64,000 nucleotides of DNA. Source: Lachnospiraceae bacterium (GTDB lineage: Bacteria; Bacillota; Clostridia; Lachnospirales; Lachnospiraceae). The stretch's first letter is position 1. Each line of letters begins with the position of its first letter. The notes under the pieces were generated by a model, which searched no databases, had not been told where the DNA came from, and worked only from the letters and a program-made list of their open reading frames with translations. Positions 1 to 8,353 of this stretch are shown here, piece after piece. Made by a program: the position numbers and the translations under genes. The stretch spans positions 1 to 64,000 of the forward strand of contig VSNH01000001.1 of assembly GCA_009774215.1 (NCBI GenBank), read 5' to 3'.

Positions 1-330
1 TTATCCATTGTAATGTTTTAGAAAGGCTATATAATAGATACTGGTAGAAACAGAGCGAACATATAATTAATATTTTGTGAGAATATAATATCTGCCGCAT
101 TTTAAAATGTAAATAGGCGGAATTAACAAATTTTTAAAGGATATATTATACAGTATGCCCAGAAAAACGGAGATAAAACAGGAGAAATAAGTAACAGTTC
201 AGCCCAGGACTTTGCACTTGCTGCAATGTCTGTGAGAACATGTAGAGGTTGAGAAGCATCCGACCTCTTTGCCGAAGGCAAAACCGGAATAGGTCGGATG
301 CAGTAGCCGTGAAGCCGAAGAAATAGCTAC
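1..330. other. Gene-free stretch with a nested palindrome
   Basis: No convincing gene lies in the first 330 bases; the short open frames here lack good ribosome sites and known motifs. The left part is AT-rich. At 256-301 there is a nested palindrome: GCATCCGACC pairs with GGTCGGATGC, and TTTGCC-gaa-GGCAAA pairs inside it. It lies downstream of the minus-strand rubredoxin terminator, so it is not needed to end that transcript. It resembles in style the other structured intergenic repeats of this window, but shares no obvious sequence with them. Confidence 0.6.
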
Positions 331-360
331 AAAAAAGGGCGCCCATGTCAGGACGCCCTT
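331..360 (-). terminator. Rho-independent terminator of rubredoxin gene
   Basis: Read on the minus strand, AAGGGCG and CGCCCTT form a stem closed by a short loop and are followed by six T. It starts 14 bases after the rubredoxin stop codon and so ends the rubrerythrin/rubredoxin transcript. Confidence 0.85.
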
Positions 361-373
361 CCTTATGTGATAT

Positions 374-547
374 TTAGTTGTAATTTTCAATAACCGGCTG
401 GAACATATCCTTAGTCACGCCGCAGATGGGGCAGCACCAGTCTGCCGGAAGATCCTCAAACGCCGTGCCGGGTTTGATGCCGTGCTCCGGATCGCCCTTC
501 TCGGGATCGTAAGTGTAGCCACAGGGATTACAAAAATATTTTTTCAT
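374..547 (-). CDS. Rubredoxin
   Basis: A 57-residue protein with the two rubredoxin metal-binding knuckles, CNPCGY near residues 6-11 and CCPICG near 38-43, which hold one iron through four cysteines. Rubredoxins carry single electrons in the cytoplasm. Here the likely acceptor is the reverse rubrerythrin encoded just upstream on the same strand, giving an NADH-to-peroxide electron path. The start is the ATG at 547, preceded by AGGAGG. The length is normal for the family (about 52-58 residues). It is the last gene before a strong terminator and probably shares a transcript with the rubrerythrin gene 38 bases away. Confidence 0.93.
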   Translation of the reverse strand: MKKYFCNPCGYTYDPEKGDPEHGIKPGTAFEDLPADWCCPICGVTKDMFQPVIENYN

Positions 548-585
548 ATCACTTTCCTCCTTTGTACTTTATAGATATGTGGCGA

Positions 586-1125
586 TTAGCCAAAATATCT
601 CTTTAACAAACCTTCAAACGCCTTGCCGTGTCTCGCCTCATCGCGGGCCATCTCATGCACGGTGTCGTGGATCGCATCCAGGTTAGCGGCTTTCGCACGC
701 TTTGCGAGATCAAATTTACCCGCGGTTGCGCCGTTCTCAGCCTCGACTCTCATTTCCAGATTCTTCTTGGTGGAATCGGTCACTACTTCGCCCAAAAGCT
801 CCGCGAACTTAGCGGCATGCTCCGCCTCTTCCCATGCAGCCTTTTCCCAGTACAGACCGATTTCGGGATATCCTTCTCTGTGTGCAACCCTCGCCATAGC
901 AAGGTACATGCCAACCTCGGTGCACTCACCGTTGAAGTTTGCTCTCAGGTCAGCCATGATATCCTCGCTGACGCCCTTTGCTACGCCGACTACATGCTCT
1001 GCAGCCCATTCCATAGCGCCGCTCTGCGCTGTGAACTTTTCAGCCGGTGCGCCGCACTGAGGGCATTTCTCCGGTGCAGAATCTCCTTCGTGAACATAAC
1101 CACATACCTGACATACAAATTTCAT
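586..1125 (-). CDS. Reverse rubrerythrin (peroxide reductase)
   Basis: A 179-residue protein with an N-terminal rubredoxin-like knuckle pair (CQVCGYVH at 5-12 and CPQCGAP at 21-27) followed by a ferritin-like di-iron four-helix domain. Iron ligands are visible in [21 protein letters not shown] and [13 protein letters not shown]. This domain order, rubredoxin first, is that of reverse rubrerythrin, known in clostridia as part of the NADH-dependent reduction of hydrogen peroxide and oxygen. It acts in the cytoplasm. The neighbours, rubredoxin downstream and a PerR-type regulator upstream, fit peroxide-induced expression. The ATG at 1125 has GGAGATC just upstream. Confidence 0.92.
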   Translation of the reverse strand: MKFVCQVCGYVHEGDSAPEKCPQCGAPAEKFTAQSGAMEWAAEHVVGVAKGVSEDIMADLRANFNGECTEVGMYLAMARVAHREGYPEIGLYWEKAAWEEAEHAAKFAELLGEVVTDSTKKNLEMRVEAENGATAGKFDLAKRAKAANLDAIHDTVHEMARDEARHGKAFEGLLKRYFG

Positions 1126-1213
1126 ACTGTGATCTCCTTTTCTTTTTTGATATTTTTACCCATAAAATATGGGTTTTCAGCATCGTAAATAGTTAGTGCG
1201 GAAGAAACCTGAT

Positions 1214-1624
1214 TTATGCATTCCCGGTCAGAGTATCGGCGAATTTGTTCAGACAATCGCCGCAGAGCCCGTAAAAACAAGTGGACTGTCTGTCTATTCT
1301 GCCGTGAAATGTCTTTTGGGCCTCGGCGAGCATATCATCCATGCAGTCAAGCTGCAGATCTGTCACACAACCGCAGTCCGAGCAGATAAAATGACAGTGA
1401 CGGGAAGTATCCGCGTCAAAATGGTCAACGCCGTCGCCTACCTGCAGGCGCTGTATTTCTCCTCTGTCGGCGAGAAGCGTCAGATTGCGGTAGACGGTTC
1501 CCAAACTGATATTCGGATATTCCTGCCTGACGTTCTGATACACAACGTCGGCGGTGGGATGATCCTTGCGGGTCATCAGAAAGCTATGGATAAGCTGCCG
1601 CTGCCGACTGTATTTCACCGCCAT
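1214..1624 (-). CDS. perR: Fur-family peroxide regulator, PerR type
   Basis: A 136-residue Fur-family repressor. An N-terminal winged helix (about 1-75) is followed by a dimerisation domain with structural zinc pairs CSDC (about 94-97) and CGDC (near 121-124). Metal-site candidates are the histidine in KDHPTAD, the HFDAD segment and HCHF. An aspartate in CVTDLQ, where Fur proteins usually have glutamate, favours PerR, the iron- or manganese-dependent peroxide sensor. Its place directly upstream of the rubrerythrin and rubredoxin genes supports this. The alternative is Fur or Zur, less likely given the context. The start ATG at 1624 follows AGGAGG. Confidence 0.85.
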   Translation of the reverse strand: MAVKYSRQRQLIHSFLMTRKDHPTADVVYQNVRQEYPNISLGTVYRNLTLLADRGEIQRLQVGDGVDHFDADTSRHCHFICSDCGCVTDLQLDCMDDMLAEAQKTFHGRIDRQSTCFYGLCGDCLNKFADTLTGNA

Positions 1625-1693
1625 GGCAATTCCTCCTGATCCGTCAGATCTTTTGTGATTTAAAACTAGGAATCATTACTGTTTTACATGTCC

Positions 1694-1721
1694 ATTATAG
1701 CAAACAGGATAAGCTTGTCAA
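1694..1721 (-). promoter_or_regulatory. Sigma-A promoter of perR
   Basis: On the minus strand TTGACA and TATAAT are separated by exactly 17 bases. The downstream leader holds an imperfect TGATT...AATCA inverted repeat near 1655-1680 that might be the operator for autoregulation. The operator is only a guess, since it does not match the PerR box closely. Confidence 0.8.
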
Positions 1722-1795
1722 TGCGATTTTTATAAATTTATAAATTTTTTATAAGATTATAGGAGATGTTTTATTTTCAACTTTGTAAATTGTGG

Positions 1796-1864
1796 TATCA
1801 TAGAATGAAAAGAACTTCTAAAACTCAGCAGCAGAGCCGTGACATGGGGGTTAGTGTGAGAAGT
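1796..1864 (+). repeat. L1 leader repeat, truncated copy upstream of histidine kinase
   Basis: Begins with TATCAT followed three bases later by ATGAAAAGAACTTCTAA, the 5' arm of helix P1 in the L1 family. It then jumps from the P2 arm (CAGCAGC) to the 3' half of P5 (CCGTGACATGG) and the conserved tail GGTTAGTGTGAGAAGT. The middle (P3, P4 and the 3' arm of P1) is missing compared with the copy at 14155, so this is an internally deleted leader. TATCAT may be the -10 box of the kinase promoter. Confidence 0.7.
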
Positions 1865-1887
1865 GCTATCAGAAAGAAGGTTTTTGA

Positions 1888-3369
1888 GTGAAATTTAGAA
1901 CAAGGCTTCTGATCACATCGGTGACGATGGTACTGTTGCCGCTTTTGCTGACATGCGCCGCGCTTCTGGTGGTGGGCAGCCACATAGAGGACGTGGAAAC
2001 GCCGTCGGATTTTTTTGATCGGGATAATGCTTCTTATATATACACGGTGGAAACTTACAGCCGTATTTCCGAGGAAGTGTTGGAGAAGGTAAGACAGCAG
2101 ATTAAGGAAGATCCGTCAAAGATGGAAGACGAGGCATATCTGGATGAGATTGCGTCAGACCTGAAGGATAAGTCTTCCTATATTGTAATCAGAAAAAGTG
2201 GTTTGCTCTATTATACCAGCAATAATAGTAATGCGAAAAAAATTTTCCCCGCATTGCCCGAATATGGGAATGAGATGCCGGGGTCGGAGGCGGGATACTA
2301 TTACAGCGATATCAGGAAGCTTGTGAAAAAAGTGGATTTTCGCTTTTCGGATGGTGCCGAAGGGAGCTTTTTCGTTATTACAAGCGTCAGTTCTCTGCTA
2401 TCCAGAAAGATGCTCCTCCGAATGGCACTGGCTTTTATTCTGGTATTGGTTTTTACCAGCTTCCTGCTGACACAGTGGTTCCGCAAAGGTATTTTTACAC
2501 CGATCAACCAGTTGAATACGGCGATGCAGAACATTGCCGAGGGCAATCTGGAATACATGCTGACCACGGAGGAAAAGGGTGAAATCGGCGAGCTTTACCG
2601 CAACTATGAGGATATGAGGCTGCGGCTGAAGGAATCTCTGGATGAAAAGTTTGAACACGAGAAGAAAAACCGGGAGCTGATCAGCAATATCTCCCATGAT
2701 TTGAAAACACCCATTACTGCGGTTAAAGGATATGTGGAAGGCATTATGGACGGTGTTGCGGACACGCCGGAGAAGATGGATAAGTACATTAAAACCATCT
2801 ATAATAAAGCAAATGACATGGATCGCCTGATCAATGAACTGACTACCTATTCCGGTATTGACAATAACCGCATTCCCTATAATTTCCACCGCATCAACGT
2901 AGCGGAATACTTCGGTGACTGTGTGGAAGAAGTGGGGCTTGATCTGGAATCAAAAAATATTCAGCTTAATTACGAAGACCTGGTGGAGCCGTCCACACAG
3001 ATCATCGCCGATCCGGAGCAGTTAAAGCGGGTTATCAATAATATCATTGGCAACAGTGTAAAATACCTGGATAAAGAACAGGGCATCATTGACATCCGCA
3101 TTCTGGATGAGGTGGATTCCATCCGCGTGGAGATCGAGGACAACGGCAAGGGCATCGCGGCAAAGGATCTGCCGAATATATTTGAGCGGTTTTACAGGAC
3201 GGATGCGTCCCGAAATTCCTCTCAGGGAGGCAGCGGAATCGGGCTGTCCATTGTGAAGAAGATCGTAGAGGATCACGGCGGTTATATCTGGGCAACCAGT
3301 AAGGAAAATGAAGGCACGTGTATGCATTTCGTGATACGGAAATGGCTCAGCGAATCGGAAAAAGGCTGA
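1888..3369 (+). CDS. Membrane sensor histidine kinase
   Basis: A 493-residue sensor kinase. Membrane segments lie at about 8-30 and 177-197 and enclose an extracytoplasmic sensor of roughly 145 residues. HAMP follows (about 198-250). The HisKA motif NISHDLKTPI carries the phospho-accepting His270, then come the N box (NIIGNSVKY), G1 (DNGKGI) and G2 (GGSGIGLSIV) ATP-binding motifs. The start is GTG at 1888 with AGAAAGAAGG upstream. The cognate response regulator starts 16 bases after the stop, so they form one operon. The signal is unknown, since the sensor region matches nothing I recognise. A truncated L1 leader repeat lies directly upstream. Confidence 0.92.
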   Translation: MKFRTRLLITSVTMVLLPLLLTCAALLVVGSHIEDVETPSDFFDRDNASYIYTVETYSRISEEVLEKVRQQIKEDPSKMEDEAYLDEIASDLKDKSSYIVIRKSGLLYYTSNNSNAKKIFPALPEYGNEMPGSEAGYYYSDIRKLVKKVDFRFSDGAEGSFFVITSVSSLLSRKMLLRMALAFILVLVFTSFLLTQWFRKGIFTPINQLNTAMQNIAEGNLEYMLTTEEKGEIGELYRNYEDMRLRLKESLDEKFEHEKKNRELISNISHDLKTPITAVKGYVEGIMDGVADTPEKMDKYIKTIYNKANDMDRLINELTTYSGIDNNRIPYNFHRINVAEYFGDCVEEVGLDLESKNIQLNYEDLVEPSTQIIADPEQLKRVINNIIGNSVKYLDKEQGIIDIRILDEVDSIRVEIEDNGKGIAAKDLPNIFERFYRTDASRNSSQGGSGIGLSIVKKIVEDHGGYIWATSKENEGTCMHFVIRKWLSESEKG

Positions 3370-3385
3370 GGGAAAGGACAGAGAA

Positions 3386-4075
3386 GTGAGTAAAATTCTA
3401 ATTGTGGAAGATGAAGAGGCAATCGCGGATCTGGAGAAGGATTATCTGGAACTGAGTGATTTTGAAGTGACGATTGAAAATACCGGGGACAAAGGGCTGG
3501 AAGCCGCTCTTTCGGGAAATTATGACCTTGTGATTCTGGATTTGATGCTGCCGGGAGTTGACGGTTTTGAAGTCTGCAAGCAGATTCGGGAAGAAAAAGA
3601 TATTCCGATTATCATGGTGTCTGCAAAGAAAGATGACATCGACAAAATCAGGGGTCTTGGTCTGGGCGCGGACGATTATATGACGAAGCCTTTCAGCCCT
3701 TCGGAGCTTGTGGCCAGGGTGAAGGCCCATATGGCGCGTTATGACAGGCTGGTGGGCAGCAACCAGAAGGTCAATGATATCATAGAAATCAGAGGACTTA
3801 AGATCGACAAGACTGCCAGGCGGGTCTATGTGGACGGCGAGGAAAGAGTTTTTACCACAAAGGAGTTTGACCTGCTGACTTTCCTGGCGGAGAATCCGAA
3901 CCATGTGTATTCCAAGGAAGAGCTGTTCCGCGAAATCTGGGATATGGATTCCATCGGTGACATCGCTACCGTCACCGTACACATCAAGAAAATCCGCGAA
4001 AAGATAGAGTTTGACACCGCAAAGCCGCAGTACATCGAGACCATCTGGGGCATTGGGTACCGGTTTAAAATATAG
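3386..4075 (+). CDS. OmpR-family response regulator
   Basis: A 229-residue regulator with a receiver domain (about 1-120: acidic VEDEE, phospho-acceptor Asp52 in LDLMLPG, conserved lysine in TKPFSP) and a C-terminal winged-helix DNA-binding domain ending in TIWGIGYRFKI. It is the partner of the kinase just upstream. The start is GTG at 3386 (gtgagtaaaattc). Target genes are not evident. The pseudouridine synthase gene follows by 40 bases and may be read through. Confidence 0.92.
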   Translation: MSKILIVEDEEAIADLEKDYLELSDFEVTIENTGDKGLEAALSGNYDLVILDLMLPGVDGFEVCKQIREEKDIPIIMVSAKKDDIDKIRGLGLGADDYMTKPFSPSELVARVKAHMARYDRLVGSNQKVNDIIEIRGLKIDKTARRVYVDGEERVFTTKEFDLLTFLAENPNHVYSKEELFREIWDMDSIGDIATVTVHIKKIREKIEFDTAKPQYIETIWGIGYRFKI

Positions 4076-4115
4076 CGGGCGGGTTTGCGAGTCTGACAGG
4101 GTAAAGGAAACCACC

Positions 4116-4919
4116 ATGAATCAACACAGAATCATCCATGAGGATAACGACATCATTCTCTGTCATAAGCCCGCCGGGATCGCGACTCAGACCGCGCGGG
4201 TAGGACAGGCGGATATGGTCAGCGAGATATCTAATTATCTGGCGGCGAAGAAGGACGGCGCTGCAGAGAAATCCCCTTACGTGGGTGTGGTTCATCGATT
4301 GGATCAGCCCGTGGAGGGGATTTTGGTATTTGCCAAAAACAAGGCGGCAGCGGCACATTTGAGCAGGCAGGCATCAGGGGAGGGAATGAAAAAGGAATAT
4401 CTGGCGTTAATCTGCGGGAAAGATATGCCGAGGACGGGTGAACTGACCGATTATCTGTTAAAGGACGCGAAGACGAACACTTCACGCGTTGTGCCGCCGG
4501 AAGTAAAGGGGGCGAAGCAGGCGCGGTTGTCCTATGAGATTTTGTGGGAGGCTCTTCCGGAAGCGTTGTCTCAAGATAGAAAGATTTGCGGAGAAGCTTT
4601 GAAGCCGGAAGAGGAGGATGACAGCCGCGGGCTATTTCGGATTGCGCTTGCAAAAATCTGTCTGCACACGGGACGCCACCACCAGATCCGGGTACAGATG
4701 GCGAATGCGGAGATGCCTCTTTTGGGGGATCGCAAGTATGGCGGTCAGGCGGCGCTCGCACTGGCGGAAAAGCTGGGCGTGCGGGAGACGGCGCTCTGCG
4801 CGTACCGTCTGGCATTTATTCATCCGAAAACAGGGAAACGGATGCAGTTTGAGATCAAGCCCGAGGGCGCGGCGTTTCATAAGTTCGATATGGGAATGGA
4901 GAAAATAACATGCGATTAG
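4116..4919 (+). CDS. RluA-family pseudouridine synthase
   Basis: A 267-residue protein of the RluA family, which isomerises uridine to pseudouridine in rRNA or tRNA. The catalytic aspartate is Asp63 in VHRLDQPVEGILVFAK. Other family blocks are RQASGEGMKKEYLALI, GRHHQIRVQMA and LLGDRKYGG. The chosen ATG at 4116 starts the family-typical 'NDIILCHKPAGI' segment and follows AAAGGAAACC. The frame is open further upstream but overlaps the response regulator. There is no S4 domain, so it is a short single-domain type. The exact RNA target cannot be told from the sequence. Confidence 0.88.
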   Translation: MNQHRIIHEDNDIILCHKPAGIATQTARVGQADMVSEISNYLAAKKDGAAEKSPYVGVVHRLDQPVEGILVFAKNKAAAAHLSRQASGEGMKKEYLALICGKDMPRTGELTDYLLKDAKTNTSRVVPPEVKGAKQARLSYEILWEALPEALSQDRKICGEALKPEEEDDSRGLFRIALAKICLHTGRHHQIRVQMANAEMPLLGDRKYGGQAALALAEKLGVRETALCAYRLAFIHPKTGKRMQFEIKPEGAAFHKFDMGMEKITCD

Positions 4920-4957
4920 AGACGGAACGCTTTATTTTGCGATATAAGTGGATGTAG
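4910..4957 (+). pseudogene. Remnant N-terminus of a GNAT acetyltransferase
   Basis: Overlapping the pseudouridine synthase stop is an ATG frame of 15 codons reading MRLETERFILRYKWM before a stop. The first eleven residues match the usual start of GNAT-family acetyltransferases (M-x-LETERLxLR). The domain is absent downstream, so the gene was probably deleted, leaving only its translationally coupled start. Confidence 0.55.
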
Positions 4958-5036
4958 ATAGGAAAGTAATGGAAATAATATCAGGAAAGAAATTTAGAGA
5001 ATAAGATTTCAAAAAAATCAAATAATAATCATTAAA

Positions 5037-5065
5037 GAAGCAGGAACACTCGCCTGCTTCTTTTT
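5037..5065 (+). terminator. Rho-independent terminator
   Basis: GAAGCAGG and CCTGCTTC form an 8-bp stem with an 8-base loop followed by five T. It ends the transcript of the two-component/pseudouridine synthase operon and isolates it from the permease gene at 5101. Confidence 0.85.
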
Positions 5066-5100
5066 GCGCGATAAGCAGTGTCGAAAGGAGGCAGAATTTC

Positions 5101-6183
5101 ATGGTATTCGGAGCGGGAAACGATCTGATTGGACGGCTTTGGAAGAATAAACTGGCAAAAGGATGCCTTGTCTCTGCGGTGGTCTGGTTTTTCTTCCGGT
5201 ATCTGTTTTCGCTGGCGGCTCCCTTCTTTTTAGCGTTTGCGCTGATTACCCTGCTGTATCCCCTTCTGGAGCGGATACAGAAAAAAATTCCGATTAAGAA
5301 AAAGTTTCTGGCGGCAGGCATTGTTCTGCCGGTTCTGCTTCTTGTGTGCGCGGCATTGTGGGCGATTCTTACCTTTGGCATGGGACAGCTTCAGGGATTG
5401 CCGGCATTTTGCGAGCAGGTGGAGCGACAGGTGGAGCTTTTTTTCCACCAGTGCTGCTGCCAACTGGATGGACGATTTGGCTGGGAGGGAGAGCGGATTG
5501 AGAGTTATGTGATCGAGCAAATGACGGTTATTATGGAGAATGTGCAGATTCAGGTAGTGCCGCAGTTATTGTCTTCTTCTTACAGCTGCTTCAAAGGAAT
5601 TCTGGGTACAGTGGGGTTTTTGGCAATTACCTGTATTGCAGTTTTTCTGTTTGAGAAAGATTACACGAAAATGGTGGATTGGGTGAAAGAGGAGGAGAGT
5701 TTTCGGTTTTTATGGTCCGTGATGGAAGGAGTGTTGTCGTATCTGGTTACTTTTTTTAAGGCCCAAGGTGTCATCCTTCTGATTATCGCGGTACTTTGCA
5801 GCGTGACTCTCAGCCTGGCAGGAGTGGAAGGCGGTATATTTCTGGGTATTTTGGCAGGATTTCTGGACATGCTGCCCTTTATAGGAACGGGCATTGTGCT
5901 CGTACCGTTGTCGGTGTGGCAGCTTATAAACGGCGTGTATGTGCGGATGGCGGTATGCCTGGCGCTATATGGCATCTGTGTGCTTACAAGGGAATTTTTA
6001 GAACCGAGGCTGATCGGAAATAAAATCGGTCTGTCGCCGGTGTGGATTTTATTTTCTATTTATGCGGGTATGAAACTTTTCGGCGTGGGCGGCATTGTGA
6101 AAGGACCGCTGGCGCTTATTGCCATTTCCGAAATTTTGAAGGAGAGGCGGGAAGAATTTGACGAACCCCTTGACGTGTATTAA
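5101..6183 (+). CDS. AI-2E transporter family permease (YtvI-like)
   Basis: A 360-residue polytopic membrane protein of the AI-2E/PerM family. Hydrophobic segments near 20-45, 70-95 and several in the C-terminal half are visible. The family signature is the GIFLGILAGFLDMLPFIGTGIV-type segment, followed by LEPRLIGNKIGLSPVWILFSIY. Family members include the sporulation protein YtvI and export or ion-flux permeases, and the substrate is seldom known. The start ATG at 5101 is preceded by AAAGGAGG. The gene stands alone between a terminator and the O-antigen-ligase-like gene, 62 bases downstream, which may be cotranscribed. Confidence 0.85.
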   Translation: MVFGAGNDLIGRLWKNKLAKGCLVSAVVWFFFRYLFSLAAPFFLAFALITLLYPLLERIQKKIPIKKKFLAAGIVLPVLLLVCAALWAILTFGMGQLQGLPAFCEQVERQVELFFHQCCCQLDGRFGWEGERIESYVIEQMTVIMENVQIQVVPQLLSSSYSCFKGILGTVGFLAITCIAVFLFEKDYTKMVDWVKEEESFRFLWSVMEGVLSYLVTFFKAQGVILLIIAVLCSVTLSLAGVEGGIFLGILAGFLDMLPFIGTGIVLVPLSVWQLINGVYVRMAVCLALYGICVLTREFLEPRLIGNKIGLSPVWILFSIYAGMKLFGVGGIVKGPLALIAISEILKERREEFDEPLDVY

Positions 6184-6245
6184 CATAGAAATTGCGAAGA
6201 AAACATGAATTTTAACCGTGAGACAAGGAAAAGGAAAATATAAAA

Positions 6246-7886
6246 ATGAGTAATAAAGTAAAAAAGCCGCAAAACAGGAAAAATACCGTAAGAGTATCTG
6301 GTCAGGAAACTTTAGAAATATTGATGGAATACATAACGGCGGCAGTCATGGCGGTCATGTGCGTGGCAGTTTCCTTCTATGCAAAGGACGGATATAACCA
6401 GATCGGTAATGCAAAGTTTGCGGCTTACAGAATGGTGACGGCGGTTGGATTTTCCGTGTTTTTGGCGGCCGGTGCGGTTCTTCTGTCTGTGCGGCTGTGT
6501 GGACGAAGGCGGATGCAGGAGTCCTTTGCCGCAAACTTTTCCGGCTATATAAAGGAGAAACTGTCTGTTACGGATTTCTGTGTGCTGGCCTATCTGCTTT
6601 TTTCGACGCTATCGGTGGCTGCCGGCGGTTTTTACGAAGACGCGCTGTGGGGAAGTTTTGGCTGGAATATGGGTTGGATGTCACAGCTCAGTTTTGTGCT
6701 GATTTATGTTGCGGTGTCCCGGTTTGGGAAATATTACCGTGTGATATTAACCGTGCTTTGCGGTTCCGCTATGGTGGTGTTTCTGATTGCCGTTTTGCAT
6801 CGTATGCTCGTTGACCCCATCGGGTTTTATGAGGGTTTGAATGGCAGCCAGATGGCGCAGTTTCTTTCTACCATGGGGCAGGCGACGTGGTATGCCAGCT
6901 ATTTGGTGGTGGCGCTGCCTGTGGGCGTGGCGGTATTTCTTTTTGCAGACAAAACGGGATGGCGGGTTTTGGGCGGAATTTATACGGCGGTGGGGTTTGT
7001 CTCCCTTGTGACGCAGAACAGCGACAGCGCGTACTTTGCGCTGGCCGGATTTATGCTGGTATTCTTTTGCATTTGTATAAAAAGACGGGAGACGCTGAAC
7101 CGGTTTGTGGAGGTCTGTACACTCTTCTTTGCGGCGGGCAAAATGATGCATTTTCTGATGCAGATTCATCCCAATCCGGATCTGGAGTACGATTTTATAA
7201 CGGAGTTGATTCTGAATGGGAGGACTACATGGGTTCTTTTGGGGCTTTGTCTGGTTCTCTGTCTCTTTTTGTACGGGAGAAGAAACAGGCCGTATCAGGC
7301 GGTACGGATGCAGTGGGTGGGCCGGGCGGTTTTGTTCGCGGCAGCATTGGTGTTGGTGGCAGTTGTGGGGCTTATCGTGCTGCAGAGTAAGGGCGTCCTG
7401 TCGGACGGTTTGGGCGGCGCGCTCAGTGCGGTGTCCTATTTTAACTGGAACGATGCCTGGGGCAACGGCAGGGGACGGATCTGGAGCTTTGCCGTCAGAG
7501 TGTTTGGCGGAGAGAGTGTACTACATAAGCTTTTCGGTGTGGGGCCGGACTGTTTCAGCAGTTATGTGGAAGCGGTGCACGGCGAGGAAGCGTACCTGCT
7601 TTGGGGAGATAAGATACTGACCAATGCGCATAATGAATGGCTTACGGCGTTGATTAATACCGGGATTTTTGGGGCGTTATCCTACATAGGATTTTTTGTC
7701 ACGGCGGTCAGAAGATATTTGCGGGCATGGCAGCAGGATTATCTTCTGGTAGGGACGGCGGCTTCCGCAGTGTCTTATATGGCGTACAATTTTTTCTGTT
7801 ACCAGCAGGTGTGCTGTACGCCTTTTGTATTTTTAATGCTGGGGGTGGGGGAGTATATTTTAAGGGAAAAGCGCGGACAGGCATAG
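6246..7886 (+). CDS. O-antigen ligase/polymerase-like membrane protein
   Basis: A 546-residue protein with about ten to twelve membrane segments and a large extracytoplasmic loop before NAHNEWLTALINTGIFGAL. That NAHNE...GIFG block is typical of the Wzy/WaaL O-antigen ligase superfamily, which joins or polymerises lipid-linked glycans at the outer face of the cytoplasmic membrane. No other glycan genes are nearby, so the polymer made is unknown. The start ATG at 6246 follows AAGGAAAAGG. A strong promoter and the proS T-box follow. Confidence 0.8.
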   Translation: MSNKVKKPQNRKNTVRVSGQETLEILMEYITAAVMAVMCVAVSFYAKDGYNQIGNAKFAAYRMVTAVGFSVFLAAGAVLLSVRLCGRRRMQESFAANFSGYIKEKLSVTDFCVLAYLLFSTLSVAAGGFYEDALWGSFGWNMGWMSQLSFVLIYVAVSRFGKYYRVILTVLCGSAMVVFLIAVLHRMLVDPIGFYEGLNGSQMAQFLSTMGQATWYASYLVVALPVGVAVFLFADKTGWRVLGGIYTAVGFVSLVTQNSDSAYFALAGFMLVFFCICIKRRETLNRFVEVCTLFFAAGKMMHFLMQIHPNPDLEYDFITELILNGRTTWVLLGLCLVLCLFLYGRRNRPYQAVRMQWVGRAVLFAAALVLVAVVGLIVLQSKGVLSDGLGGALSAVSYFNWNDAWGNGRGRIWSFAVRVFGGESVLHKLFGVGPDCFSSYVEAVHGEEAYLLWGDKILTNAHNEWLTALINTGIFGALSYIGFFVTAVRRYLRAWQQDYLLVGTAASAVSYMAYNFFCYQQVCCTPFVFLMLGVGEYILREKRGQA

Positions 7887-7904
7887 CAGAGCATATAATA
7901 ACAG

Positions 7905-7933
7905 TTGACAAAAGCGGTTCATGCGGCTAAAAT
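7905..7933 (+). promoter_or_regulatory. Promoter of the proS T-box leader
   Basis: TTGACA and TAAAAT are separated by exactly 17 bases. Transcription should start near 7940, just ahead of the T-box leader. Confidence 0.8.
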
Positions 7934-7939
7934 GGATGA

Positions 7940-8199
7940 AAATACAGCTGACGAAGGCTGATATCATAGTAGAACGTGGCGAAGAAGAGAATAGTACGGA
8001 CGGGAAACGTTGCAGAGAGAGAGCCGTTGGTGGGAGGCTTTTACGGGAACTGTTCGGAACCGGCCTTGGAGCCCTGCGTGAAGAGCGCAGCGTAACACCG
8101 GCGATAACGGTATGAGAAGCTGAATGCGTAAATGGGCATTAATCAGGGTGGTACCGCCGAAAATTCGGTCCCTAGGGGATAGGATTTCGGCGGTTTTTT
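7940..8199 (+). ncRNA. T-box riboswitch controlling proS
   Basis: The leader contains the hallmark T-box sequence AGGGTGGTACCGCC (from 8144) and a terminator in which CCGCCGAAA (8154-8162) pairs with TTTCGGCGG (8185-8193), followed by six T. The competing antiterminator uses the T-box bulge to bind the free CCA end of uncharged tRNA. Upstream are stem I elements (GAATAGTAC, then AGAGAGAGCC) and a CCTTGGAG segment at 8064. CCT there is a proline codon and the likely specifier, but that placement is inference. Uncharged tRNA-Pro should permit readthrough into proS. Confidence 0.93.
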
Positions 8200-8202
8200 G
8201 TG

Positions 8203-8340
8203 CGTATAAGCAGAGTCAGAAAGCAGCATGGACAGGAAGCATGCTTGCATGCAAGACTGACTGTGATGATTTATGACGAGCAACACGAACTCGGAATGCG
8301 AAACATTTCGAGTCTGCTTATACGGCAGGCAGAGTCAGAA
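8203..8340 (+). repeat. Palindromic insertion between T-box terminator and proS
   Basis: CGTATAAGCAGA (8203-8214) is the exact reverse complement of TCTGCTTATACG (8313-8324). The direct repeat GCAGAGTCAGAA occurs at 8210-8221 and again at 8329-8340. The interior holds GCATGCTTGCATGC and an ACTCG...CGAGT hairpin. The direct repeat looks like a target-site duplication around a 107-bp insertion, which now forms part of the proS 5' leader. Confidence 0.65.
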
Positions 8341-8353
8341 GAAAGGAGAAAAA

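Noticed and set aside
146..390. Short minus-strand frames before rubredoxin
   Set aside because: They cross the terminator and the nested palindrome, and have no motif or good start signal.
7940..8199. tRNA-like segment
   Set aside because: The helices and the GGTGGTACC bulge are those of a T-box leader; there is no cloverleaf with anticodon and acceptor ends.
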